Source: Butyrivibrio sp. X503
GTDB taxonomy: Bacteria; Bacillota; Clostridia; Lachnospirales; Lachnospiraceae
DNA: 64,000 nt
Assembly (NCBI RefSeq): GCF_003625475.1
Contig: NZ_RAIQ01000002.1
Span: 310,001-374,000, forward strand
Reading direction: 5' to 3'
Shown here: piece by piece, positions 43,642-52,891 of the stretch
How positions within the stretch are numbered: the first letter of the stretch is position 1
Layout of the letters: each line of letters opens with the position of its first letter
The notes under the pieces: model-generated
Told to the model about the DNA's origin: nothing
What the model saw: the letters and a program-made list of their open reading frames with translations, nothing else
Databases searched by the model: none
Position numbers and translations under genes: made by a program

Positions 43642-44775
43642 CTAAAGATATCTTATATTAAGGTCATTTCCAATAGCGGTAACATCCGCATCCGCTCCCA
43701 TGATTATAGGAAGCATCGGATTGACATGACCTATATCGGCGTCCATTATGATAGGAGCTCCGATAGGTGCAAGTATATCGGTAACCGCATTAAATCTGTC
43801 AACTCCCATCATGTCGCCGTCAAAAAAGTTGCCGGGGCGGCCTATAATAAAGCCCGCGGCGCCGTCAAACCAGCCTGCTTCACGAAGATTCCACAAACTC
43901 CTTCTATAGCTCATAGGGTTCATCTCACACTTTTCAAGAACCCATATAATATCTTTATTATCTTTCTTGAACTCTTTTACCCTGTCAAATCTCGTACCTA
44001 CAAGGTTTTCCAGAACTTCAAGGCAGCCTCCCAAAAGAATACCCGAAACATTTACTTTGTCGGTATCAGAGAGCTTAACAGCCTTTCCGCTCTCACATGA
44101 AAAAGAAGTCAGAACCTTCTTTTCGTTTAATTCATATCTATATTCACGAAGGACTTTAAAAATCTCTTCTCTGGGTTTTGAAAAAAGATCTTCTTCAGGC
44201 TCTTCATCGGAAGAATCCTGCGAGTTTCCCTCCTCGCACTCATCCGCCTTTTCAGGCTCTTTTACAAACATATCATATCCTGAAAAACAGTCCTTGGTCC
44301 CTTCCAAAAGAGCAAAAGCATCCTCTTCCGTTTGCTCCCAAACCTTACCATAGCCTGAGATACAAGGTCCGTATATCCCCTGTACACCCGTTATGGTCAC
44401 AAGAGGAAAAATAAAGTTGGTATTGTCTGAATAGCCTACAAACCACTTGGGCTCTGCACTTTTAAGCTCCTCAAAATCAACATAAGTAATGGTCTCATTC
44501 ATGAGCTCGCCGCCGCCGGCGGAGATTATCGCATCAATATCTCCTCTTTTATAAAACTCAGTAAGCTCACAAGCCGCAACCTTAGGATCGGTGCTGATAC
44601 CTATACCGTCACCGAGTCTTGCGGTCTTACCTTCAAGTATCTTGTAGCCTCTGCGCGTAATATTCTCGATAGCTACATCTATAAGATAGCTATACGGCTC
44701 AGTCGCAGCACCGAATGACGGCGCCGTAATTCCGATAACCGATCCCGGAGCTATACTCTTTGGCCTTTTTATCAT
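43642..44775 (-). CDS. S66 family LD-carboxypeptidase / MccF-like peptidase with acidic insert
   Basis: 377-aa serine peptidase. Family members cleave L,D-bonds in wall peptides or inactivate microcin C-type compounds. Start: SIAPGSVIGITAPSFGA. Nucleophile elbow: WFVGYSDNTNFIFPLVTITG. Late signatures: VSGILLGGCLEVLENLVGTR with the Glu, and GHVNPMLPIIMGADADVTAI with the catalytic His region. A Glu/Asp/Ser-rich acidic loop of about 30 residues (around 183-212) interrupts the fold between the two domains. Overlaps the aldolase-like gene by 4 bp (ATGA), so translation is coupled. Last gene of the operon. Confidence 0.88.
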   Translation of the reverse strand: MIKRPKSIAPGSVIGITAPSFGAATEPYSYLIDVAIENITRRGYKILEGKTARLGDGIGISTDPKVAACELTEFYKRGDIDAIISAGGGELMNETITYVDFEELKSAEPKWFVGYSDNTNFIFPLVTITGVQGIYGPCISGYGKVWEQTEEDAFALLEGTKDCFSGYDMFVKEPEKADECEEGNSQDSSDEEPEEDLFSKPREEIFKVLREYRYELNEKKVLTSFSCESGKAVKLSDTDKVNVSGILLGGCLEVLENLVGTRFDRVKEFKKDNKDIIWVLEKCEMNPMSYRRSLWNLREAGWFDGAAGFIIGRPGNFFDGDMMGVDRFNAVTDILAPIGAPIIMDADIGHVNPMLPIIMGADADVTAIGNDLNIRYL

Positions 44776-45890
44776 TGCTTCTCCTTATCATGCTTGTACA
44801 TGTCTGCAAGCTTGGAATACTTTTTCCTGTAAAGCCTGTTCATCCTGATGCAATCAAACAATGAAAGATAGTGACACTCTCCGTGGCGAAGCGCAGCAAG
44901 ATGCGCAATACAGCCTTTATCAAGAACAATTGAAGCATCCATCGCATCGTCATAGGTGACACCGAGGCAATATGCTCCGTCATCAAGCGCAAATACCGCA
45001 TTTACGTTCTTTTTGATATTGTGATAGTTGCTTCCGTCCTTGCCGTGCTCATTGCTCGGAACCTTGACACTATAGCCGATAAGCTGTGCAAAGTCATATA
45101 AAAGAGGTCTCATATGAGTTGCCGTTCTTGAAACGGTAACAACAGCCTCAGATTTGTTGTGAATGATATATCTGACATCGGGTCTTCTTGCATATATCTC
45201 TTTATGGATGTCCTTAACTCTGTTTGGAGTATCGTGAATGTCGTAGACAATATGACCGTTCTCAAGATGGCTGTTAAAGCCTTCCTCTACACCGTGATGC
45301 ATATCTGTCTTGCATACATCGATAAGGAAATTATTGCATGCTATTTCCATTTTCTCGGCAACATAGACAGCTTCTTTGGAATCCTGCCCAATGCAAAGCG
45401 CACCGTGATTGGCCATGATTATTCCGGGTGCATCGCTGTACTTTTTAAGAGTTTCCTCTACATTCTTAGCAAGCTTGTCTGTCCAGGGAAGCGCAAAAGG
45501 AGCACAAGGAACAACAATGTCCTCATCCTCGAAATATGTATAGATCTTCTTTTCACCGAGAGCTCCGCAGCATGAAGCATAAACCTGATGCGTATGGATG
45601 ATAAATCCGGCATCCGGTCTTACTTTATATGCAGCTGCATGAACCGCCGTCTCACTGGAAGGCGCATAATCTCCGTTGCAAGAAAGATCAGAGATCTTAA
45701 CTTCGCAGATCATATCCGGAGTAAGATCTTCATATCTGATTCCCGTAGGTGTTATCAAAAAAAGTTCGTCATCGATTCTCTGACTGATATTTCCCCATGT
45801 ACGCACGAGCAGCCCCACTTCATGAAGTTCGCGCGATACTTGTATAATATGTTTCTTTGCTTCAAGCAACTCTGTCACGTTCTCACTCAT
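44772..45890 (-). CDS. Tandem class II aldolase/adducin-like protein
   Basis: 372 aa containing two related domains. Domain 1 (about 8-195) is a normal class II aldolase fold: [14 protein letters not shown] (phosphate loop), acid residue region [20 protein letters not shown], zinc pair IHTHQVYAS, and [12 protein letters not shown] with the third His. Domain 2 (about 205-355) repeats the pattern in worn form: [20 protein letters not shown] (HNK instead of HTH) and [20 protein letters not shown] (Asp-Asp-Gly instead of N-H-G), so it has lost metal ligands. The aldol/epimerase substrate (usually a phosphosugar such as fuculose- or ribulose-phosphate) is unknown. Overlaps proA by 4 bp and the S66 gene by 4 bp. 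Confidence 0.85.
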   Translation of the reverse strand: MSENVTELLEAKKHIIQVSRELHEVGLLVRTWGNISQRIDDELFLITPTGIRYEDLTPDMICEVKISDLSCNGDYAPSSETAVHAAAYKVRPDAGFIIHTHQVYASCCGALGEKKIYTYFEDEDIVVPCAPFALPWTDKLAKNVEETLKKYSDAPGIIMANHGALCIGQDSKEAVYVAEKMEIACNNFLIDVCKTDMHHGVEEGFNSHLENGHIVYDIHDTPNRVKDIHKEIYARRPDVRYIIHNKSEAVVTVSRTATHMRPLLYDFAQLIGYSVKVPSNEHGKDGSNYHNIKKNVNAVFALDDGAYCLGVTYDDAMDASIVLDKGCIAHLAALRHGECHYLSLFDCIRMNRLYRKKYSKLADMYKHDKEKQ

Positions 45891-47131
45891 CCCCTGATCT
45901 GACCTTCTCCCACTATTTGATATTTATATGATGTAAGCTCCTTAAGACCCATTGGTCCTCTTGCGTGAAGCTTTTGCGTACTGATACCGATCTCAGCGCC
46001 AAAGCCGAACTCAAAACCATCCGTAAATCTTGTCGAAGCATTAACGTAAACGCAAGCCGCATCTACTCTGTCAAGGAACTTCTGAGCAGTCTCCTTGTCT
46101 TCTGTAATGATGGACTCGGAGTGTCCTGTGTTGTACTTATTGATGTGAGCGATAGCTTCATCTACATCATTCACAGTCTTGACGGAAATAATGTAATCAA
46201 GATACTCTTTACCAAAGTCCTCTTCTGTCGCGGGATTCGCAGAGCTCATAACAGCAGCACTGTACTTGTCTCCTCTGATCTCAACGTTATGCTCCTTCAT
46301 TGCCTTTTCAAACTTAGGAAGGAACTCATCCCTTATATCGCGATGTACAACCAAAGATTCTGCAGCGTTACAAACGCCTATTCTCTGAGTCTTGGCGTTG
46401 ATGATGATCGGAATCGCCTTATCAAGATCGGCAGCTTTATCAACATAGATATGGCAGTTACCAGTTCCGGTCTCGATAACGGGAATAGTGGAATTCTCCA
46501 CAACAGCTCTGATAAGTCCGGCACTTCCTCTGGGAATAAGCACGTCAACATAGCCGTTCATCTGCATAAACTGTGTCGTAACGCTTCTGTCTGTATTTTC
46601 AATGAGCTGGATGGCATCAGCATTGATACCTTCCTCGGTAAGCGCCTCTCTCATCGTATTTGCTATAGCAATATTGGAATTTATGGCATCACTTCCGCCC
46701 TTTAAGATAACAGCGTTGCCCGCTTTAAAAGTAAGCGCAAACGCATCGGCTGTAACGTTGGGACGTGCCTCATAGATAATGCCGATAACACCCATGGGAA
46801 CACGAACCTTTTTGATCTTAAGTCCGTTAGGTCTGTCAAATTCATCGGTAACTTCTCCGACAGGATCGGGAAGCGCCGCAACCTCTCTTAAGCCGTCGGC
46901 CATAGCCTTGATCCTCTTTTCATCAAGAAGAAGTCTGTCAAGAAGACCCTGATGCATTCCGTTCTTTTCGCCGTTCTCGTAGTCGATCTTATTGGCATTT
47001 ATAATGTCCTGCGCCTTAGCTTCAAGCTTGTTTGCAACAGCCAAAAGCGCTTTATTCTTTTTGTCTGTGCAAAGATTCTGTACCTCGTACTTAACTTCTT
47101 TTGCACGTTTGCAGATCTCTATAAGTTCCAT
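45887..47131 (-). CDS. proA: Gamma-glutamyl phosphate reductase
   Basis: Proline synthesis: gamma-glutamyl phosphate to glutamate semialdehyde with NADPH. The 414-aa length is normal. Signatures: [36 protein letters not shown], catalytic Cys in [17 protein letters not shown], and [20 protein letters not shown]. No proB is adjacent, which is unusual since proB-proA are normally paired. ATG lies 54 bp after the cyclo-ligase gene. Overlaps the aldolase-like gene by 4 bp. Confidence 0.96.
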   Translation of the reverse strand: MELIEICKRAKEVKYEVQNLCTDKKNKALLAVANKLEAKAQDIINANKIDYENGEKNGMHQGLLDRLLLDEKRIKAMADGLREVAALPDPVGEVTDEFDRPNGLKIKKVRVPMGVIGIIYEARPNVTADAFALTFKAGNAVILKGGSDAINSNIAIANTMREALTEEGINADAIQLIENTDRSVTTQFMQMNGYVDVLIPRGSAGLIRAVVENSTIPVIETGTGNCHIYVDKAADLDKAIPIIINAKTQRIGVCNAAESLVVHRDIRDEFLPKFEKAMKEHNVEIRGDKYSAAVMSSANPATEEDFGKEYLDYIISVKTVNDVDEAIAHINKYNTGHSESIITEDKETAQKFLDRVDAACVYVNASTRFTDGFEFGFGAEIGISTQKLHARGPMGLKELTSYKYQIVGEGQIRG

Positions 47132-47184
47132 GTAATGCTCCTATCCGTAATTTATTTCAAATCTTCAATCATTATAGCCGAAAT

Positions 47185-47739
47185 TCACTCACAAATCACC
47201 TCATTCACAGGAATATCATGAATTTCGGGAATAATTTCATCTACAATCTGAAAACTGTAAGCAAGCGCGATGATATGCGAAGCCTTGTTATCAGCCAAAA
47301 ATCTGTCGTAAAAACCACCCTTGTAGCCTATCCTGTTTCCGTTTTTATCAAAGGCGACACCCGGAATGATTATAAGTGTATTGGGAGCGGGTTTGTAAAT
47401 CTCGGAATTCTCGTTTATATTCGGCTCTCTTATTCCGAAATACCCTTCCGAAAGCTCAGCCGTATCATATATCCTTACAAACTTCATAAAGCCAAGATCT
47501 CTGTTTATAACCTTAGGGCAAAAGACATTTTTCCCAAGGCTGAGTGCATCCAGAATAATATCATCCGTCTTAACTTCACTCAAAAAAGAGGCATAAATAA
47601 GAATATTTTCAGCTTCTTTATAAGCCTTGGTCTCGGCAAGCTTTTCAAATATCGCCCTACTCTTTGCTTCAACCTCCTCATCGGTTAAAGTATCCCTCTT
47701 TTTGAGCATTGCTTTTCTAATGTCGTCTTTACTCTTCAT
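47185..47739 (-). CDS. 5-formyltetrahydrofolate cyclo-ligase
   Basis: Folate repair: 5-formyl-THF plus ATP to 5,10-methenyl-THF. The 184-aa length is normal. It opens KDDIRKAMLKKRDTLTDEEV (basic ATP/substrate helix), with IREPNINENSEIYKPAPNTL and the family signature IIIPGVAFDKNGNRIGYKGG FYDRFLA. ATG at 47739, 21 bp after the COG2509 oxidoreductase. It lies in the long metabolic gene run. Confidence 0.93.
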   Translation of the reverse strand: MKSKDDIRKAMLKKRDTLTDEEVEAKSRAIFEKLAETKAYKEAENILIYASFLSEVKTDDIILDALSLGKNVFCPKVINRDLGFMKFVRIYDTAELSEGYFGIREPNINENSEIYKPAPNTLIIIPGVAFDKNGNRIGYKGGFYDRFLADNKASHIIALAYSFQIVDEIIPEIHDIPVNEVICE

Positions 47740-47760
47740 ATATATTTCCCTTCATCATAA

Positions 47761-49479
47761 TCAGATCAAACTTGCAGCGATAAGCTCTGCAGTTTTTATT
47801 CCGTCCATAGCTGCCGACATGATACCGCCGGCATAGCCCGCGCCTTCACCGCACGGATACAGACCTTTAATATTGATCGATACACCGTCCTCACCCCTAA
47901 GTATCCTTACAGGCGACGATGTTCTCGACTCAACCCCCGAAATCAAAGCCCCGTCACTGTTATACCCTTTTATCATCCTACCGAACTTTTCCATTCCCTG
48001 AACAAAGTCCTTATTAAGTCCAACAGGAAGTATCTCATGAACATTTGAAAAAGAATACGCGCCCTTCATACATGGCAGATTATTCTTTTGATCAAGCTCT
48101 TTTATCAGCTCATTATTTATATCACCCTTAAAGGAAGCACCGTCAAAAGAGCTATCTCCGTCCGTAACAGCCTTTTTAAAATCCCCGTAGTACTCAAGCG
48201 GAATCTTGCCCCCTCCGATCTCATACGCTTTCTCTTCAAGGCGCCTTTGGAATTCAACACCTGACAAAACATCATCTCCTCCAAAATCATTGGGAGATAC
48301 TGTCATTATTATCGCCGAATTGGCGTTTCTCGAATCACGGGCACTGTAGCTCATTCCGTTAACCGCCAGCCTTCCCTTTTCCGAAGAAGCGTTTACGACG
48401 TATCCTCCGGGGCACATACAAAACGAATACACACCCCGTCCGTTATCGGTATTCATGACAAGCTTATACGGAGACGCAGGAAGTGTCTTGGGATCCGAAA
48501 CACCGTACTGCGAAAGATTTATTATACTCTGAGGATGTTCAACTCTAAATCCGACAGCAAAAGGCTTCGGTTCCATGCTCACTTTTTTATCTTTCAGCAT
48601 ATAAAAAGTATCTCTCGCACTGTGTCCGATTGCAAGAACAGCACAGCAACATTTTATTTCTTCGTTTTTATCTCCCGAAACTATTACAGATGAGAGCTTA
48701 GAGTCTTTATCAAAAACCAGCTCGGTGACCTTTGTATCAAATACAAACTCTCCGCCGTTTGATATGATCCTTTCTCTCATGCTCTTTATTACTTTGCATA
48801 AAATATCGGTCCCTATATGCGGTTTGGCTTCATACATGATATCTTCATTGGCGCCATGTAATGTAAATATAGATAAGGCTTCTCTTCCTCTGCCATCCTT
48901 GTCTTTTACCATGGTATTAAGTTTACCGTCGGAAAAAGTACCGGCTCCGCCTTCACCAAACTGTACATTTGTATGCTCATCAAGCTCTTCGCCGTTCCAA
49001 AAAGCTTCAACGGCTTGCATTCTCTTATCAATATCGCTGCCTCTCTCAATTACAAGAGGCTTTAAACCGGCCTGTGCAAGCATATAAGCACAAAACATTC
49101 CTGCAGGACCTGATCCTATAACTACTATCCTTCCGTCATCTAATGAAACATTACCGGAAATCCTTGCGGCGGCAGCTTTTTTCATTTTATCAAAGTCATA
49201 CTTAGCAGGCGAAACTATCGAAACGTTTTTATCCTTACATCTTTTAACTTTGCTTTCCTCAGAACCCGAACGCAAAGATATATCTATCATATAAACATCA
49301 TAAATTTCGGGCTTTTTTCTTGCATCAATCGAATGCCTTATTATCTCAAGGCTCTTGATCTCGCTTCTATCAATCCGTAAAAGCTTAGAAGCCTTTTGAT
49401 ACAGCATATCAAAAAGCTCCTCCTTTGTTCGCACTGTATTAAGATCGTTATATATTTTAATCTGATTTATACGGATCAT
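47761..49479 (-). CDS. FAD-dependent dehydrogenase-like protein (COG2509)
   Basis: 572-aa flavoprotein of unknown substrate. An N-terminal alpha/beta part (about 1-110) precedes the FAD-binding motif RIVVIGSGPAGMFCAYMLAQ and IERG. The family-specific stretch NVQFGEGGAGTFSDGKLNTM and FAVGFRVEHPQSIINLSQYG identify the COG2509 group, and YPCGEGAGYAGGIMSAAMDG is the C-terminal FAD contact. The frame opens with TTG at 49491; ATG at 49479 behind GAGGAA is chosen. It follows another FAD gene of a different family by 17 bp. Confidence 0.88.
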   Translation of the reverse strand: MIRINQIKIYNDLNTVRTKEELFDMLYQKASKLLRIDRSEIKSLEIIRHSIDARKKPEIYDVYMIDISLRSGSEESKVKRCKDKNVSIVSPAKYDFDKMKKAAAARISGNVSLDDGRIVVIGSGPAGMFCAYMLAQAGLKPLVIERGSDIDKRMQAVEAFWNGEELDEHTNVQFGEGGAGTFSDGKLNTMVKDKDGRGREALSIFTLHGANEDIMYEAKPHIGTDILCKVIKSMRERIISNGGEFVFDTKVTELVFDKDSKLSSVIVSGDKNEEIKCCCAVLAIGHSARDTFYMLKDKKVSMEPKPFAVGFRVEHPQSIINLSQYGVSDPKTLPASPYKLVMNTDNGRGVYSFCMCPGGYVVNASSEKGRLAVNGMSYSARDSRNANSAIIMTVSPNDFGGDDVLSGVEFQRRLEEKAYEIGGGKIPLEYYGDFKKAVTDGDSSFDGASFKGDINNELIKELDQKNNLPCMKGAYSFSNVHEILPVGLNKDFVQGMEKFGRMIKGYNSDGALISGVESRTSSPVRILRGEDGVSINIKGLYPCGEGAGYAGGIMSAAMDGIKTAELIAASLI

Positions 49480-49496
49480 AGAATTCCTCAAAACTT

Positions 49497-50726
49497 TTAT
49501 ATAGCAGCGGCGTTACCTGCAATATATCCCGAAGTCCAGGCAAACTGAAGGTTATAACCTCCGCATCTTCCGTCGACATCGACAAGCTCGCCTATAACAT
49601 AAATTCCGTCGTCTTTTTCAAAAGAAAAATCGTCATTAATATCGCCTAAACTGATACCGCCTGTCGTCACCTGTGACTGAAGATATCCGCTGCACTCTTT
49701 TATATTAAACTTAAGCTTTCTGTAGTTTTCAAATATGCACCTTAGCATACTCTCAGAAATATTACTAACCTTCATAGTAGGAGAAAGCTTCATTCTCTTT
49801 AAAATCATCTCGTTTATATTGCTGTTTCCAAAGCCCGATAACAGCTCGACAATACTCCTGTTATCGCGAAGCCTTAGCATTTCATTTATAAGCCTGTCAA
49901 AAGAATCTTCGTCATACTCTGGGTACAGATCAAGAAGTGCGTAAACAAGTTTATTCTCCGAAACAAGACGTATTATATCCCTGCTTGCCTGCATAACGGG
50001 GATACCCGAAATGCCGTCCGAAAGAAGCTGAACCTCACCTTTTTCGGAAGTAAGGAGTTCCTCTCCCAAGTAAAAAGATATTTCAGCATTACTGCGAACA
50101 CCGGCAGCAGGCATGATATCTTCATCTGCAGTCTTAAAACCCACGAGCGCGGGGAAAGTATCTTTAACATTCATTCCAAGCTTCTTGCAAATATAATAAC
50201 CATCACCCGTTGACATCGTAGTCTTTGCCCCGGACAAAGATCCTGTGGCAATTATTACCTTGTCACATTCATACAGCCCTTCCGAAGTCTTGACAGAATA
50301 AGTAGCATCTTTATGCTCAATGCTCTTTAGCTGACTGTTATAAACAACAGAAACGCCAAGTCTAATAAGTTCATTTTCAAGAGCCTTCACTACGCTTATC
50401 GCTTGCTCGGAAACAGGATATACATAACCTTCTTCACTCATTGTAACTATTCCGAGTGACCTGAAAAATTCAATCGTATCCAATGGTCCGAATTTCTCAA
50501 GCCAAGTTTTCATCCTTGCTCTTGACGCCGCGTTGTAGAAAGAATCGTCAATTTTAAGATTAGTCAGATTGCATCTGCCGTTTCCCGTCATTGATAGTTT
50601 TTTTCCAAGGATATTATTCTTTTCAAGAACAGTTACTTCTGCGCCGCTTCTCGCAGCACACACAGCGGCACACATTCCTGCGGCTCCGCCTCCGGCAACC
50701 ACTATTCTCTTTTTATCCTTACTCAT
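49497..50726 (-). CDS. HI0933/YhiN-family FAD oxidoreductase
   Basis: 409-aa flavoprotein (COG2081). Start: RIVVAGGGAAGMCAAVCAAR (GxGxxG FAD site), then NNILGKKLSMTGNGRCNLTN, the hallmark of the family, and C-terminal TGGISLGDINDD and GELVDVDGRCGGYNLQFAWT. Substrate unknown; related proteins include tRNA-modifying and reductase-like enzymes, so I give no function. It overlaps the flippase gene by 4 bp, so translation is coupled. Confidence 0.9.
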   Translation of the reverse strand: MSKDKKRIVVAGGGAAGMCAAVCAARSGAEVTVLEKNNILGKKLSMTGNGRCNLTNLKIDDSFYNAASRARMKTWLEKFGPLDTIEFFRSLGIVTMSEEGYVYPVSEQAISVVKALENELIRLGVSVVYNSQLKSIEHKDATYSVKTSEGLYECDKVIIATGSLSGAKTTMSTGDGYYICKKLGMNVKDTFPALVGFKTADEDIMPAAGVRSNAEISFYLGEELLTSEKGEVQLLSDGISGIPVMQASRDIIRLVSENKLVYALLDLYPEYDEDSFDRLINEMLRLRDNRSIVELLSGFGNSNINEMILKRMKLSPTMKVSNISESMLRCIFENYRKLKFNIKECSGYLQSQVTTGGISLGDINDDFSFEKDDGIYVIGELVDVDGRCGGYNLQFAWTSGYIAGNAAAI

Positions 50727-52363
50727 TCTTCATCTCCATCATAGCCGCCAAACATCATATACAGACCATAGAAAGCTTTGCCAAAAGGAATAGATCCAAG
50801 TTCATGGTAATTAACCAGTTTAAGCAAAATAAGCGCTGCGATGTAAACAATATAAAAGATCACGAAACAGATCGCGATGGTAAGTATATCGCCAATCAGA
50901 TTTACAAGCCCCATACTTACAAAGAATACAATAAGTCCTGCAACCGCACTGCATGCAAGCGGAAGCACGAATATCCTGACGTTGTCGGTTTTCATCTTGA
51001 ACATCTTGCCGAACATAAGAAGGCATAAAAGATCATATACAAATATCGAAACTATTGTAGCTATCACAATGCCGTAAAGCCCCATATTAAGTATGATCTC
51101 AAATACAACGTTAAGTCCGATATGGAACAGCCAGGCTATAGTAAGATTGGTCACTATCAGTATCGCTTTACCCATGTGATTAAGCATCCATGAAGTAAAC
51201 ACGGCAATAGGCACAAGGAATATCATCACTGAACCGATTCTCAAAAGATTGTCCGCAAGATCGGAACTTTTTCCAAAGAATGCAACCTCTATCGGAGACG
51301 CTAGCGCAAAAGCAAAGATCACTACAGGGAGCACCAAAAGAAGAAATTTCTTGATAAATGAAGCATATCTGCTTCTTGCTCCGTCAAACTCATCTCTGGC
51401 CGCTCTCGCCATTATCCTATTCCATGTTTTAATAAACGGCATGCATACAAGAAGTGAGAACAGGACAACCATTGTTATAACTCTTCCGGCATAAATTCCG
51501 TAATTAAGAACAATATCCGTATCACTTCCGATCTTTGTCTGATGAATAACATAAAAGATCTGATCAAACAAAAGCATGATACCGGGAGTAGCATACAGGA
51601 AAATAAGAGGTTGAACACCCGTAAGAACATCATTTGTACTGTCAAGATATCTCGGAGCACCGCCCTTAACAATATCGCGTAGTTCTCCTCTCCTTAGATA
51701 AAAGCTGATACCGATCTGAAGAAAACCGGCGATCGAAGCAATGAGTATACCGATCATCATGCCTGTTGAACCGTAAACGGCGCTGAATTCACCTACATGA
51801 AAAAGCGCATTCACTTTAACCCCGTAGCCATATGACATGCCCGTAAAAAGAATTCCGGATCCAAAAGCCACAGCCGCAATAATAATGTCGGAGATCATGA
51901 TGGGCTTGGTATAACCGATTCCCTGAAGGTATCCTCTAAGAACGCCCTGAACAGCCAAAAACAATATACTTGCTGCTGCAATTATCCCCTGAAAAAAGCC
52001 TCTGTTAGAACCAAAAAGCGTAGTCGATCCAAATATCGTAATAAGAACAAGAACACCGGCTGCTATAACTCCGCAAACGGCAAAGAATCTCAGAGATCTT
52101 TTCATATTATGCTCTGCATTAACATATTGAGAGCGTCTCGCCCTTATTCTTACCATAAGCCATACCGCTTTCTGAACGGCTAGCACAAAAATAGCATAGA
52201 ATATATAAAAGAAAGCCAAAGGACCGCACACAAAACCGGCGCCCTTATCTCCAAAAATGCGAATTGAAAAAATCGCAAACAACATCATTATGATAACCGC
52301 CAGATATACGGCAGAAGTAAGTATATCCGGACGTATTCTATTTTCTTCAGAATATATTTTCAT
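50723..52363 (-). CDS. MOP-superfamily polysaccharide/lipid flippase (SpoVB/MurJ-like)
   Basis: 546-aa membrane protein with about 14 predicted helices, of the MVF/PST group that flips lipid-linked sugars, possibly lipid II or a polymer precursor. Helpful stretches are QGVLRGYLQGIGYTKPIMIS (common in SpoVB-like flippases), VLTGVQPLIFLYATPGIMLL, and ALASPIEVAFFGKSSDLADN. Exact substrate cannot be told from sequence. Start at ATG 52363. It lies 24 bp after ybeY, next to wall- and ribosome-related genes. Confidence 0.85.
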   Translation of the reverse strand: MKIYSEENRIRPDILTSAVYLAVIIMMLFAIFSIRIFGDKGAGFVCGPLAFFYIFYAIFVLAVQKAVWLMVRIRARRSQYVNAEHNMKRSLRFFAVCGVIAAGVLVLITIFGSTTLFGSNRGFFQGIIAAASILFLAVQGVLRGYLQGIGYTKPIMISDIIIAAVAFGSGILFTGMSYGYGVKVNALFHVGEFSAVYGSTGMMIGILIASIAGFLQIGISFYLRRGELRDIVKGGAPRYLDSTNDVLTGVQPLIFLYATPGIMLLFDQIFYVIHQTKIGSDTDIVLNYGIYAGRVITMVVLFSLLVCMPFIKTWNRIMARAARDEFDGARSRYASFIKKFLLLVLPVVIFAFALASPIEVAFFGKSSDLADNLLRIGSVMIFLVPIAVFTSWMLNHMGKAILIVTNLTIAWLFHIGLNVVFEIILNMGLYGIVIATIVSIFVYDLLCLLMFGKMFKMKTDNVRIFVLPLACSAVAGLIVFFVSMGLVNLIGDILTIAICFVIFYIVYIAALILLKLVNYHELGSIPFGKAFYGLYMMFGGYDGDEE

Positions 52364-52387
52364 ACAAGTTCTCCAAATGCCTAAAAA

Positions 52388-52891
52388 TCAGTCTCTTGTA
52401 ATTCCAAGTTTATTAAGGACTTCGCTCTGTTTCTTTTCCATAACAGCGGCTTCGTCCTCCTCCATATGATCATAGCCGCATAAATGCAGCATGCTGTGAG
52501 CAACAAGAAAAGCAAACTCTCTCTTAAGGCTGTGCCCATACTCTTCCGCCTGCTCGCGAACTCTTTTTTCATTTATAACTATATCACCGAACATGATGCA
52601 ATCGGTATCCGGATTGTAAAGATCGACTCTCTGTTCCGAATCGATAACAGAGAAATCGCCGGGTTCATCATAAGATACATTGGGAAAAGAAAGAACGTCA
52701 GTAGGCTTATCGATACCTCTAAACTCCCTGTTCATTTCTCTGATCCCCTCATCATCGGTGATCGTAAGGCTGATCTCAACTTCATGCTTACAACCTTCCT
52801 CTTTAAGGACCTCAAGAGAAACCGTCCTTGCCACCTCTTCTATATCAAAATCAAACTCAGCACCCACCTCATTCTCAACGTAAAAAGTCAT
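52388..52891 (-). CDS. ybeY: Endoribonuclease YbeY (rRNA maturation factor)
   Basis: Metal-dependent RNase for 16S rRNA 3' end maturation and ribosome quality control. The 167-aa product has the metal motif VAHSMLHLCGYDH (HxxxHxxxxxH) and LSITDDEGIREMNREF/ GIDKPTDVLSFP earlier, both YbeY signatures. The frame opens at 52954; ATG at 52891 with AGAAGGAGAA upstream is chosen. It overlaps the PgpH-like gene by 17 bp, keeping the phoH-(pgpH)-ybeY order of Firmicutes. Confidence 0.95.
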   Translation of the reverse strand: MTFYVENEVGAEFDFDIEEVARTVSLEVLKEEGCKHEVEISLTITDDEGIREMNREFRGIDKPTDVLSFPNVSYDEPGDFSVIDSEQRVDLYNPDTDCIMFGDIVINEKRVREQAEEYGHSLKREFAFLVAHSMLHLCGYDHMEEDEAAVMEKKQSEVLNKLGITRD

